The notes below the pieces were generated by a model. The model saw only the letters and a program-made list of their open reading frames with translations, was not told the DNA's origin and ran no database searches. The translations under genes and the position numbers were made by a program. DNA of 56,975 nucleotides from an uncultured Acholeplasma sp. (GTDB taxonomy: Bacteria > Bacillota_I > Bacilli_A > Acholeplasmatales > Acholeplasmataceae), in the NCBI GenBank assembly GCA_937868795.1, contig CALMNM010000106.1, positions 1 through 56,975 of the forward strand, in the 5' to 3' direction. Shown here in pieces: positions 34,930-44,121 of this stretch; the first letter of the stretch is position 1; each line of letters begins with the position of its first letter.

Positions 34930-36141
34930 TTAATTTTTCTTCTCTCTTGCAGCAAATTTCGCTGCAACATAGCCGCTTGACCATGCCCATTGGAGATTAT
35001 AGCCACCACAGATACCATCGATATCTAAAATCTCACCACAGAAAAACAGACCTGAGACTAATTTTGATTCTAGTGTTTGAGGATTCACATCGTTGATTTC
35101 AATCCCCCCCGCAGTCACCTGGGCATCATCAAAGTCTTTAGATCCAGTGATTTTAAATCGCCAATCATATAAGAGGTGGATAAGACGATTGATTTGGGGC
35201 TTAGGCACATCTTTAACTTGTGAGTCAGGATTGATATTGGCATCACTCAAAAGCGGTAAAATGAGCTTTTTATGCACCAATCCGACTAAACTGAAATAAG
35301 CTGTTTTATGCTCAAGTGTTAAAAATCGTTTGGCAAGTTCCCGACGATCTAGATGCTCAACCAAGATCACTTTGACTTCTGCTTCTTGTTCCAAACTCAA
35401 TAGTTCATTCGCTTTTCTGCTAAGTTGCAATATAGTGGGTCCACTGATGCCATATTTGGTAAAAAGGACGTCGCCTTTTTCAACTTGAAGGACTTGTCCG
35501 TATTGAAGCAACTCCACCGTCCCTTGTATTTTGACGCCATCTATTTGTTTTAAGTGAGGACTGTCCAACTCTAATTTGGTAAGAGCAGGGAACAATGTCG
35601 TGATCTTATGCCCAAAGGATTGTGCTAGTGTGTATCCTAAACCATCTGATCCTGATCTGGGCATCGCTTTCCCTCCGGTGGCTAGGATAACACGATCTGC
35701 GTGTAAACTTGTCCCGTTCTCTAAAGTGATTTCAAAATCATAGGGTTTAGTTAGTTGTGTTACTTTTGCATCAAAGATGACTGGAATTCCTAATCGTTCG
35801 ATTTCATAGACTAAAACATCCACGATCGATGATGCTTGTTCAGAGAATGGATATGCTTTGCCTAAATCTTCGATTCGTGCAGTCACACCGAGGTTCTCAA
35901 AATAATGAAGCGTCTTTTCTGGACTCATCTGTTCAAAGACAGGTTTGACAAAATAGGGATGATTGTATTGATATTCCGTGGCATCGATATTCATAAAATT
36001 GCACCTACCGTTACCGGTGGCGAGAATTTTTCTACCTAATTTTGGATTGCGTTCGATCAATGTCACATCAGAGCCTAATTCTTTTAAGGTGATGGCTGCG
36101 ATTAATCCGCTTGCCCCACCGCCAATAACGACAACTTTCAT
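34930..36141 (-). CDS. HI0933/BaiN-like FAD-dependent oxidoreductase
   Basis: 403 residues. The N-terminal FAD-binding motif is VVVIGGGASGLIAA, followed by GRKILATGNGRCNFMN, a signature of the HI0933/BaiN/YhiN family. Later come ILATGGKAMPRSGSDGLGY and the C-terminal FAD motif GLFFCGEILDIDGICGGYNLQWAW, SSGYVAA. A flavoprotein reductase of the cytoplasm; family members reduce unsaturated steroid or other substrates, but most are uncharacterised. The start is ATG 36141 with AGGTGA upstream; the longer frame to 36198 overlaps the upstream terminator. Confidence 0.9.
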   Translation of the reverse strand: MKVVVIGGGASGLIAAITLKELGSDVTLIERNPKLGRKILATGNGRCNFMNIDATEYQYNHPYFVKPVFEQMSPEKTLHYFENLGVTARIEDLGKAYPFSEQASSIVDVLVYEIERLGIPVIFDAKVTQLTKPYDFEITLENGTSLHADRVILATGGKAMPRSGSDGLGYTLAQSFGHKITTLFPALTKLELDSPHLKQIDGVKIQGTVELLQYGQVLQVEKGDVLFTKYGISGPTILQLSRKANELLSLEQEAEVKVILVEHLDRRELAKRFLTLEHKTAYFSLVGLVHKKLILPLLSDANINPDSQVKDVPKPQINRLIHLLYDWRFKITGSKDFDDAQVTAGGIEINDVNPQTLESKLVSGLFFCGEILDIDGICGGYNLQWAWSSGYVAAKFAAREKKN

Positions 36142-36171
36142 AGAATCACCTAATCCATTATAACATTTTCT

Positions 36172-36203
36172 AAAAAAAGAAAGATGCCAAGTTGGCACCT
36201 TTC
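36172..36203 (-). terminator. Terminator of the GH2-GPH operon
   Basis: Minus-strand hairpin GAAAGGTGCC / GGCATCTTTC with a 5-base loop, followed by CTTTTTTT-type tail (Ts at 36172-36178). Confidence 0.85.
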
Positions 36204-36206
36204 GAC

Positions 36207-37646
36207 TTATGCTTTAACTGAACGATCGTGGAGTTCTTGTTGGATACGTTTCATTTCTTCTCCATCAAGTTTATAAAACTTCATGGCGATGATCGATGCA
36301 ACCCACCCAAAGATGGGAACGAAGATAAAGAAAATCATACCAATCCAGAAGAGCTGAGGAGTTGCTGATTCACCGACTTGAGGCAATGTTTCGGTGTAAC
36401 CAATCATTGCGACAAAGGAACCTACAATGACAGTAGCAAGCGATGAAATCAGTTTATCGACAAATGAGAAGATTGTCCCAATCATCCCAGGGATATATTG
36501 TCCAGAACGATAGGTTTCATAGTCTGAGGTATCTGCAATCATCGGAATAACGATATTACCACCAATCGCAACCACACCACCGACGAGTGAAATCAAGATT
36601 AAATAGATCACAGTCGTCAGATTAATGGGATTTAAACTGATCGCAGTTAAATCGGCTAGTAATAAGTATGCAAAGAGCACTAAGCTTAAGATAATCGATA
36701 ACCAAGTTGCAAGCACATAGGCTTTTTTAATCCCTAAGCGACGTGCGTATTGAATACCAAATAACGTGATCAAGATGGTAGGAATCGTGGTAACGAGCAT
36801 GAGTTGTCCTGATAATGCATAGTTGGCAATCAAGATCCCATAAATAATGACTGTCGTTGTTGCATTTGATTTCACAGAGTTTGCAAGTTTGTCAGTAGAG
36901 GCGGAAATAATAAGCATTTGTAAAGGGCGATTACGCTTAATAACTGGCCAATAATCTCTAAAGCGTACCTTTTCAACTTCACCAGTTCCCCAATTTGCTG
37001 GAACATCTTTATTCCAAATCGACCATATTGCTAATATAGTGAATAGGAAAGATAGTGGAATCGCAATGAGTAATAAATCGTTGAAAAGTCCATTGGTAAA
37101 GCCACCGTATTTAGGAACCAAAACTGTAGATACAATCAATTGTAATCCAATGAATAAGACGGTATTGTAAATGGCATCAAAGAGGGTAAATAAAGGACGT
37201 TGTTTTGGATCATTGGTCAATACTGTTTGTGCAGATTTGGTTGTTGCAGTTTGGAATGTATAACCGATGATATATAAAACATAGATGAAAATAAAATAGA
37301 CTAAACGGAAGGCTTCAGGAAGCAAGTGTGTTGTTTTAAAAATGACGACTGCTGTGATCGCTAAAATAACATTCCCTAAAAGCATAAAGGGTCTAAATTT
37401 ACCTAACTTTGTTTTGGTTTTATCGATTAAAAAGCCAATGATGGGGTCAGTGATTCCATCAAAGATTCGCATTGCAGTCAAAATGGTTGAAACTGCAACG
37501 ACGAGTAATCCTGCAATTCCTGTTGCATAGTAAGAAATGAACATAAAGGCAAACATGTAAATATTGGTAGCCGTGTTGTTTAATGCAAAGAAGCCGATCT
37601 GCCATGGCTTAGCACGATTATACGTGACTGTTGATTGTGATTGCAT
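36207..37646 (-). CDS. GPH-family glycoside:cation symporter
   Basis: 479 residues, about 12 membrane helices. Family motifs are RIFDGITDPIIGFLIDKTKTKLGKFRPFMLLG near the N-terminus and IPMIADTSDYETYRSGQYIPGMIG, typical of glycoside-pentoside-hexuronide symporters (MelB/XynB/UidB group). There is no IIA-like regulatory domain, unlike LacS. It lies 23 bases after the GH2 gene, so it probably imports the sugar that the glycosidase cleaves in the cytoplasm. Confidence 0.93.
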   Translation of the reverse strand: MQSQSTVTYNRAKPWQIGFFALNNTATNIYMFAFMFISYYATGIAGLLVVAVSTILTAMRIFDGITDPIIGFLIDKTKTKLGKFRPFMLLGNVILAITAVVIFKTTHLLPEAFRLVYFIFIYVLYIIGYTFQTATTKSAQTVLTNDPKQRPLFTLFDAIYNTVLFIGLQLIVSTVLVPKYGGFTNGLFNDLLLIAIPLSFLFTILAIWSIWNKDVPANWGTGEVEKVRFRDYWPVIKRNRPLQMLIISASTDKLANSVKSNATTTVIIYGILIANYALSGQLMLVTTIPTILITLFGIQYARRLGIKKAYVLATWLSIILSLVLFAYLLLADLTAISLNPINLTTVIYLILISLVGGVVAIGGNIVIPMIADTSDYETYRSGQYIPGMIGTIFSFVDKLISSLATVIVGSFVAMIGYTETLPQVGESATPQLFWIGMIFFIFVPIFGWVASIIAMKFYKLDGEEMKRIQQELHDRSVKA

Positions 37647-37669
37647 ATTTTTCTCCTATCATTATTATA

Positions 37670-39931
37670 TTATTTTTTTATTTTTTGGAGTTCATCGTTT
37701 AGTTTAACGTAAGCTCCATATGGGAATGATTGCTTAGCTAACTCTCTTAGTTGTTCGAAACTCATGTTTTCCATCATCGAGAAGAAAGGATGATTTAATA
37801 GATCTGCAAGTAACGTTTCAGCGAGTATTTTTCCTTGAGCATGATTTAAGATGGTAGCTATCGTATCTTTGACAGATAAATTTAGTGGATTGATGGTAAG
37901 GGGTCTTTCTTGTTCAGAGATATCATCAAACCAATTCTTTGGGACATTCAAATTGAATACACCTTTATCTTTTTCTTCTGCTGGCATTTCATAAGTTGGA
38001 TTCTTTATATCGGTTAGGATAAATGTCGTTTCATCGAAAAGGCTGTTCGACAATGCTTTGATTGCGTTTTCTCCTGGGTTTAAAGATACATTGAACGTGT
38101 GAATAACACCATCGGTTTGTGATTTTTTGACTTGAGTTCCATTAACTTCAAGTGTGACATCTTTAAGGTTGCTATACACTTTCACTTCTATGTCTTTTTG
38201 ATTGCGTTCTTTAAAACGTTTCGCGCAGATGTGTAACACATCTTCTTTAGACCATCTTGCTTTGTAGTAGTAGAAAGCATCCTTTTTAATGGTTCGATCG
38301 AAGGTGACTAATCCTTTGTTGTTCATCCCTTTGGATCCACCTTCATCTCTGAAATCCGCTGCAAATGCAAACATATTCCAAACATATGTCCCCCAAATAT
38401 AGGGTGTATTAGAAAGGATCTCATATGCTTTTTCATGCCATAGAGCATGATATTCTTCACTGTAATCTTTTACTTGGGGAGTTTCTGTATGATAGGTATG
38501 AATCCCTTCAACTCCATATTCACTTAAGCAAAGTGGGCGCGTTGGGTTTTGTTGGCGGTAGTGATGGAGCCAAGTGTTGAAATCTTCAACTTTACCTCCA
38601 TACCATCCAAAATAATGATTGTAACCCATAACATCAGACAATGTCACTTGAATATCGTTGATTGGTAACATTGAGACGTGTGCCATGGTGGTGACACGTG
38701 TGGGATCGAGTTGTTTTGCTTTTTCATTTAACATCACCAATATGTTATCGAGGTTGTTTTTCTTCCCCCCAATTGTAATTTCATTGGAGATACCCCACAT
38801 GATAATGGATGAGTGATTAAAGTTTTGAATAATCAGTTCTTCAAGCTGTTCTAAAGCATTTGTTCCATTGTGATCTGTTTTCGATGTCATCGAAATATAT
38901 GGAATCTCTGCCCAAATGACAAATCCTTCTTGATCACAGAGCGAATAGAAATAATCTGCGTGTTGGTAATGGGCAAGACGAATGGAATTCGCACCAATTT
39001 CTTTAATCAATTTGATGTCTTCTTCATGCATCGTTTGGGTTAGAGCATTTCCTACATCTTTACGATCTTGATGTCTTGAGACGCCATTGAGTCTTGTCTT
39101 TATACCGTTTAAGTAAAAGCTTTCATGATCGAAAGAAAAATAGCGTAATCCTGTGGGTATAGAGCGTTGATCAAGCATGTTAGAGCCTTTAGAGATTTCT
39201 ACAACCACGGTATATAAGTAGGGATCATCTGTGCTTTGCCATAAATGTGGTTGATCCACACTGAGCTTAATTTGATGATGCTTTTGGTTGGATTCAATGA
39301 ATTTTTGTTCATTACTGACTACATGTCCTGTTTGATCTTTTACTTTTGAAGTCAATAACAATGTCTCATGATTTTGGGTAGATTGATTCAAATATATGTC
39401 TATTTTGAGAAGGGCTTGTTCCCTTGATACACGCTCTTGAGAGACATACACACCTTGTCCACCTTTATAGAGCAGATCAAAGGATAGATCATTGGTTTCG
39501 ACCAATGAGACAGAACGATAGATTCCTCCATAAAAAGTAAAATCAGCAGCGAGTGGATAAACATCTTCATGGTGTGTGTTGTCCACATAAACAATAAGTT
39601 GATTATTTTCTCTTTTTACGATATCTGTGATATCAAATCGAAAGGTTGAATACCCTCCATGATGGGTTCCTAGTTCTTCTCCATTCAAGATAACCGTTGC
39701 AATACTATTGACACCTTCAAATTCGATTAGTGTTCGAGCAAGTTGAGGTTCAAAATCGAATGTTTTCACATAGGTTGAAATTGTTCTATGATAATCATTT
39801 CCACCATCTTGGCCATCGATATTATTCCATGTATGAGGTAAATCAATCGTAACCCACGTCTGATGATCATCGGATGGCATCCATTTTTCTTTCGTAAATT
39901 TCCATCCCTTGTTTAATTGATGTTTGTTCAT
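37670..39931 (-). CDS. Glycoside hydrolase family 2 enzyme
   Basis: 753 residues. The GH2 N-terminal sugar-binding domain contains LPHTWNNIDGQDGG, FEGVNSIATVILNGEELGTHHGG and FYGGIYR; an Ig-like domain follows. The TIM barrel has acid/base Glu 384 (MWGISNEITIGG) and nucleophile Glu 471 (PLCLSEYGVEG). A C-terminal Ig-like domain and a helical tail end the protein. No signal peptide, so it acts in the cytoplasm on an imported glycoside. The GHF2 barrel fits beta-galactosidase or beta-glucuronidase, and sequence alone does not settle which. A cre-like box lies 36 bases upstream. Confidence 0.93.
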   Translation of the reverse strand: MNKHQLNKGWKFTKEKWMPSDDHQTWVTIDLPHTWNNIDGQDGGNDYHRTISTYVKTFDFEPQLARTLIEFEGVNSIATVILNGEELGTHHGGYSTFRFDITDIVKRENNQLIVYVDNTHHEDVYPLAADFTFYGGIYRSVSLVETNDLSFDLLYKGGQGVYVSQERVSREQALLKIDIYLNQSTQNHETLLLTSKVKDQTGHVVSNEQKFIESNQKHHQIKLSVDQPHLWQSTDDPYLYTVVVEISKGSNMLDQRSIPTGLRYFSFDHESFYLNGIKTRLNGVSRHQDRKDVGNALTQTMHEEDIKLIKEIGANSIRLAHYQHADYFYSLCDQEGFVIWAEIPYISMTSKTDHNGTNALEQLEELIIQNFNHSSIIMWGISNEITIGGKKNNLDNILVMLNEKAKQLDPTRVTTMAHVSMLPINDIQVTLSDVMGYNHYFGWYGGKVEDFNTWLHHYRQQNPTRPLCLSEYGVEGIHTYHTETPQVKDYSEEYHALWHEKAYEILSNTPYIWGTYVWNMFAFAADFRDEGGSKGMNNKGLVTFDRTIKKDAFYYYKARWSKEDVLHICAKRFKERNQKDIEVKVYSNLKDVTLEVNGTQVKKSQTDGVIHTFNVSLNPGENAIKALSNSLFDETTFILTDIKNPTYEMPAEEKDKGVFNLNVPKNWFDDISEQERPLTINPLNLSVKDTIATILNHAQGKILAETLLADLLNHPFFSMMENMSFEQLRELAKQSFPYGAYVKLNDELQKIKK

Positions 39932-39966
39932 AATGACACTCCTTTCACTAACATCATACCGTTTTA

Positions 39967-39980
39967 TGTAAATGTTTTCA
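39967..39980. promoter_or_regulatory. cre-like box between GH2 and araC-type genes
   Basis: TGTAAATGTTTTCA matches the cre consensus TGNAANCGNTNNCA at 13 of 14 positions (T for the central C). It sits 36 bases upstream of the GH2 start, where CcpA repression would act. Confidence 0.45.
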
Positions 39981-40014
39981 TCCTTATATTTGATATATTT
40001 TTATATATTTTTGA

Positions 40015-40020
40015 TATAAT
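40015..40020 (+). promoter_or_regulatory. -10 box of the AraC-type gene
   Basis: TATAAT 30 bases before the ATG at 40051. A TTGATA at 39990-39995 is a possible -35, but the spacing (19) is long. Confidence 0.45.
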
Positions 40021-40050
40021 TGTCCCGTATACATCAAAAAGGAGATTTCA

Positions 40051-41241
40051 ATGGAATCTATTGAACGAATCGTTAGTCATCTTCATCAATGGTTGAATGT
40101 TGGGATGCGAGTTTATCATCAAGATCAACTTATTAAAAATCACGCGGATGAGATGATGCCTAGTATTTTATACTCTTGGTATGATCAACTGATTTCAACA
40201 TTATTAAACACAAAGCCTATCCAAAAAGAGGCGATCATGGTTCAATATGATGACAGATATAACCTGTCGGGTGCAATCATTGATTTTCAAGATTACCGAT
40301 TGATTCTCGGACCTTATCTCGATGGGGATTATTCAGTGGAAGCTCTTAACCAGCTAAAAAAGGATCTTAAAGCAAACTCGAAGGAATCACTTATTCTATC
40401 TTCCTTTTTTGATCATATGTGCATCCTAAATCCTAATGATCTTAGGTTTATCTATGCCATACTTATTCAACATCCCACTTATGAACAAGATCTATCGATT
40501 CGAATGATACGGCAAAAAAAGAAAAAAGTGTCCAACGAACACATCGTTTCTAATGATGAGGATGAGCTTAAAATCGTTGAGCATAACTATGCGATTGAAA
40601 ACGAACTGATGCAAGCGATCAAACAAGGTGATCTCATAGAAATTAACCGTGTCATTAAAGTTTCTCGTGAAGTAAGAATCCCTGAACGTGTTCCACGTGA
40701 TTCATTACGCAATCAAAAAAACAGTTTGATCATACTTAATACACTCGCGACACGCAAAGCGATCGAAGGCGGACTTGATCATCTTCACGCTCATCGCTTG
40801 TCAACCATGCATGGAATCATGATTGAACAGATGAAGAGCAGTTTAGATATTGAGCGAATGACACGAGATATTATCGTTCACTTTGCTGAAGCGGTGCACG
40901 AATTCAATTCAAAACAATTACCACCACTTATCAAAAATGTTGTGCTTTATGTCCATCGTCATATCGGTGATGAAATTAAACTCGAAGACCTTGCAAAAAT
41001 CAATTTTGTGAGTATTGAACATTTATCACGGATGTTCAAAAAAATTATGGGTGTCAATTTTCACGAGTGGTTGATTCATATGAAAATGGTTGAAGCTAAA
41101 AAACTCATCGAGCAAAACGAATTACCCATGACAGATATCGCCAGTATGCTCGGTTTCTCTTCGGGTTCACATTTCTCAACACTCTTTAAAAAGCACACGG
41201 GTTATTCACCAAAACAGTATCAACAGATTAACCTCCAATAA
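40051..41241 (+). CDS. AraC-family transcriptional regulator
   Basis: 396 residues. The C-terminal 100 residues hold two HTH motifs: IKLEDLAKINFVSIEHLSRMFKK and MTDIASMLGFSSGSHFSTLFKK, then the family-typical TGYSPKQYQQI. The N-terminal 290 residues are a helical sensor-like domain, not recognised. It is divergent from the GH2-GPH operon and probably activates it in response to the sugar. RBS AAAAAGGAG precedes the ATG. Confidence 0.9.
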   Translation: MESIERIVSHLHQWLNVGMRVYHQDQLIKNHADEMMPSILYSWYDQLISTLLNTKPIQKEAIMVQYDDRYNLSGAIIDFQDYRLILGPYLDGDYSVEALNQLKKDLKANSKESLILSSFFDHMCILNPNDLRFIYAILIQHPTYEQDLSIRMIRQKKKKVSNEHIVSNDEDELKIVEHNYAIENELMQAIKQGDLIEINRVIKVSREVRIPERVPRDSLRNQKNSLIILNTLATRKAIEGGLDHLHAHRLSTMHGIMIEQMKSSLDIERMTRDIIVHFAEAVHEFNSKQLPPLIKNVVLYVHRHIGDEIKLEDLAKINFVSIEHLSRMFKKIMGVNFHEWLIHMKMVEAKKLIEQNELPMTDIASMLGFSSGSHFSTLFKKHTGYSPKQYQQINLQ

Positions 41242-41266
41242 AAAAGTGGACCTATGTCCACTTTGT
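41241..41266 (-). terminator. Terminator of the ula-ptsIH operon, shared with AraC gene
   Basis: Perfect 9-bp stem AAAGTGGAC/GTCCACTTT with loop CTAT. The T run is on the minus strand (TTTTTT), and a weaker one (TTTGTTTAATT) is on the plus strand. Confidence 0.85.
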
Positions 41267-41270
41267 TTAA

Positions 41271-41546
41271 TTATAATTCACCAAAGCCACTTTCAACTAA
41301 CTGTACAAGTGCTTCAACAGCTCTTTCTTCATCGACACCCTCTGCAGAGATTTCAATGGTTGTATCTCGTTTAATACCTAATGAGAGTACAAAGATAATC
41401 GATTTCGCATTGGCAACTTTATTCGGTTGGTCGATTTTAAATACTTTAATGTTTGAGTTAAACTTGGATGCTAAATTCACAAAATCAGAACCTGGACGTG
41501 CGTGAAGACCAGAAGGGTTTTTCACGAGTACTTGACGTTTAATCAT
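41271..41546 (-). CDS. ptsH: Phosphocarrier protein HPr
   Basis: 91 residues. His 15 in PSGLHARPGSDF is the phosphorylation site used by Enzyme I. The regulatory serine is Ser 49 in ANAKSIIFVLSLG, equivalent to Ser 46 of other Gram-positive HPrs, so HPr kinase control is expected. The ATG lies 2 bases after the ptsI stop. It is the last gene of the long operon. Confidence 0.97.
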   Translation of the reverse strand: MIKRQVLVKNPSGLHARPGSDFVNLASKFNSNIKVFKIDQPNKVANAKSIIFVLSLGIKRDTTIEISAEGVDEERAVEALVQLVESGFGEL

Positions 41547-41548
41547 AG

Positions 41549-43276
41549 TTAATCCTCCAATTTAAGTACGGATTGAACATATTCAATCACGTCTTTTTCT
41601 TTTGTTAAATTCAAGATATGGTGTGCTGCTTGACTAAACTTAACCATATCATGCGAGGTAATAATCTTTTTAATTTTGGCTACCGATGATTTTGCCATCG
41701 AGATTTTGCGCATGCCTAATCCTAAGAGAATAGGTGCTGCGATGGGGTCACCACCAAGTTCACCACATACGGAGATGGGCTTATGCTCTTTATTAAAGGC
41801 ATCGATTGCCATCTTGATAATACGAAACATCGCGGGTGAATAACTTTGGTAATAAGATGATACCAAGGGATTTAGACGATCAACAGCCGTTAAGTATTGA
41901 CATAAGTCATTGGTACCGATACTAGCGAAATCAACCATCTTTGCCACATGATCAGCGATCAAGATAAGGGATGGGATTTCGATCATGACACCTACTTTGA
42001 CATCAGTGCTATAGGGTATCTTTTCACTATCAAGGGATACTTTCGCTTGACTGACTGCATCGTGAATCTTTTCGATGTCATCGATGGATCCCACCATAGG
42101 AAACATCAACCAAAGATTACCATTGACTGAAGCCCGAAGTGCCGCACGTAGTTGTGTTTGTAAAATATCGGGATGTTCAAAACATAAGCGAATGGCGCGA
42201 CATCCTAAGAAAGGATTATCTTCTTTAGGTAATGCAAGGTAGGATAGCTCTTTATCGCCACCAATATCTAAGGTGCGTAAGATGACTGGTTTTTCACCAA
42301 AGGCTTTGAGGGCTTTCGCGTAGACTTGATATTGTTCATCTTCGGTCGGTAAATGATCGTTTTCCATGTAGAGAAACTCAGATCTAAATAGCCCGACTCC
42401 ATCCACATATGGCACGTAGGATAACTCTTCATCACTGGCTGAACCAATGTTTAATGTCACTTCCACTTTGATATTATCTTTAGTGATTGGCTTGAGTGGG
42501 AGATATGTTATTAATAGCGCTTGTTTTGCTTTATATTCTTTTCTCTTGATCTGGTACTCATCAATCAATTTTTCATCAGGATCGATAATGAGTTCACCTT
42601 TGATCGCATCCGCGATCACTGGTGTTCCATGTTTAACTTTTTTCATCACACCTTCGATTCCTAAAATCGCAGGTATTTCATAACTTTTCGCGATAATCGC
42701 CGTATGAGAGGTGACACCACCAATTTCGGTAATCAACGCTTCAACATAATTTCTATCTAAGGTTGCTGTATCCGAAGGATAGAGGTCATCAGCAATTATC
42801 ACTGAAGGTTCAGATAGACGTGATAGATTGGTTTCAGGAAGACCTTCTTCGATACGAAGCACCCGATTTTTAACATCTTTCAAATCCGCGACACGTTCTT
42901 TAATTAAATCATCTTCGACTTGAGAGATGATCTCGATAAACATATCGAATGCTTCATGAACTGCATATGCAATCGAAAAACGTTCTTGCTTGATGTATTG
43001 TTCAATCATTTCTTCGAGGGCGATATCATGCAAAATATCCAAATGTGCTTGGAAGATTTTGGCTTTATCATCACCTTTTTTCTCGAGTGATTCACGAATG
43101 CTATCGATTTCTTGATGGGCTTGTTGAAGGATTGAATGATAGCGTGCAAATGTGGTTTCTACATCTTTTTCATCGATATAGACAACCTTTTTTTCAGGTG
43201 TGTATCGGGTATAGACGAATGCACGACCAATCCCAATACCTTTGGACACTGCATGACCTTGTTTAATGCGTTCCAT
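41549..43276 (-). CDS. ptsI: PTS Enzyme I
   Basis: 575 residues, full length. Phospho-His 191 in GGVTSHTAIIAKSYE. The PEP-binding region includes GVGLFRSEFLYM, REIL-type LRTLDIGGDKELSY, FASIGTNDLCQY and the catalytic Cys in SVCGELGGDPIA. Enzyme I takes phosphate from phosphoenolpyruvate and passes it to HPr. Its ATG is 2 bases past the ulaE stop, so it sits in the ascorbate operon without a terminator between. Confidence 0.98.
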   Translation of the reverse strand: MERIKQGHAVSKGIGIGRAFVYTRYTPEKKVVYIDEKDVETTFARYHSILQQAHQEIDSIRESLEKKGDDKAKIFQAHLDILHDIALEEMIEQYIKQERFSIAYAVHEAFDMFIEIISQVEDDLIKERVADLKDVKNRVLRIEEGLPETNLSRLSEPSVIIADDLYPSDTATLDRNYVEALITEIGGVTSHTAIIAKSYEIPAILGIEGVMKKVKHGTPVIADAIKGELIIDPDEKLIDEYQIKRKEYKAKQALLITYLPLKPITKDNIKVEVTLNIGSASDEELSYVPYVDGVGLFRSEFLYMENDHLPTEDEQYQVYAKALKAFGEKPVILRTLDIGGDKELSYLALPKEDNPFLGCRAIRLCFEHPDILQTQLRAALRASVNGNLWLMFPMVGSIDDIEKIHDAVSQAKVSLDSEKIPYSTDVKVGVMIEIPSLILIADHVAKMVDFASIGTNDLCQYLTAVDRLNPLVSSYYQSYSPAMFRIIKMAIDAFNKEHKPISVCGELGGDPIAAPILLGLGMRKISMAKSSVAKIKKIITSHDMVKFSQAAHHILNLTKEKDVIEYVQSVLKLED

Positions 43277-43278
43277 AA

Positions 43279-44121
43279 TCAGATCACTCCTTCAATTTTA
43301 TCTCTCAAAAATGTTGATGCATGTAAGAGACGTTGTTGCCAGTCCTCTTCGCCATTATACCAAAATTCGCCGACAAATAAACGTACACCCTGGGAAATAA
43401 GCTCACTAATTAATACGGGATAATTGGTATGTCCCTCACCAAATGTGAGATTTCTAAAGATGTTCGGTTTTGTTTCTTTTAAGTGAGCAGCGATGATATG
43501 TCCCTGTCCTTGTTTTAAATCATGGACAACCTTAGCTGCATCTCCATCTTGCGCATTCGTTAAGTTCCCAATATCTGGATAGACGCCTAGGTAAGGGCTT
43601 TTTAAAGCATTGACGTAAACCATGGATTTCTCAACAGTATTCATAAATGGCGTTTCCATCGTCTCAAAACCTAAGACCACACCATAGGTGGCTGCAACCA
43701 AAACCGATTGTCTTAGACCATTCATAAACAATGCTTTTGTCTTCTCATTTGAAGGTTGGTAATATTCATCGTATCCTGCAATTTGGATATAACGAATTCC
43801 AAGTCTATAAGCAAGTCTGATCGCTTTGATCATGATCGAGAGACCTTGATCTCTGATTTCTTTAGACTCACTTCCAAGGGGAAAGCGACGATGTCCTGAT
43901 AAACAGATGGATTGAATAAAGACTTGATGATGTTCCATCAATTGCTTTAAAGATTCAATCTGCTTGTCTTCCCAATCGAGTCTTGCAAGTTTCTCATCGG
44001 TTTCATCGATGGATAATTCAAGGAAATCAAAACCTGAGAGTTTGGTCGTCACTAACTTCTCACTGAGAGTTAGTGTATTCGGCATGGCTTTCTCATAGAG
44101 ACCAAGACGGTATTTATTCAT
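43279..44121 (-). CDS. ulaE: L-xylulose-5-phosphate 3-epimerase UlaE-like
   Basis: 280 residues with the TIM-barrel pattern of the hexulose-phosphate isomerase / UlaE-SgbU family: LGLYEKAMPNTLTLSEKL, FDFLELSIDETDEKLARLDW, SICLSGHRRFPLGS, GYDEYY, LGFETMETPFMNTVEK, GVYPDIGNLTN. Metal ligands are Glu (FETME) and Asp (YPDIGNL) in these motifs. It converts L-xylulose-5-P to L-ribulose-5-P. The start overlaps the ulaF stop (ATGAATAA), so ATG 44121 is preferred over 44157. Confidence 0.93.
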   Translation of the reverse strand: MNKYRLGLYEKAMPNTLTLSEKLVTTKLSGFDFLELSIDETDEKLARLDWEDKQIESLKQLMEHHQVFIQSICLSGHRRFPLGSESKEIRDQGLSIMIKAIRLAYRLGIRYIQIAGYDEYYQPSNEKTKALFMNGLRQSVLVAATYGVVLGFETMETPFMNTVEKSMVYVNALKSPYLGVYPDIGNLTNAQDGDAAKVVHDLKQGQGHIIAAHLKETKPNIFRNLTFGEGHTNYPVLISELISQGVRLFVGEFWYNGEEDWQQRLLHASTFLRDKIEGVI

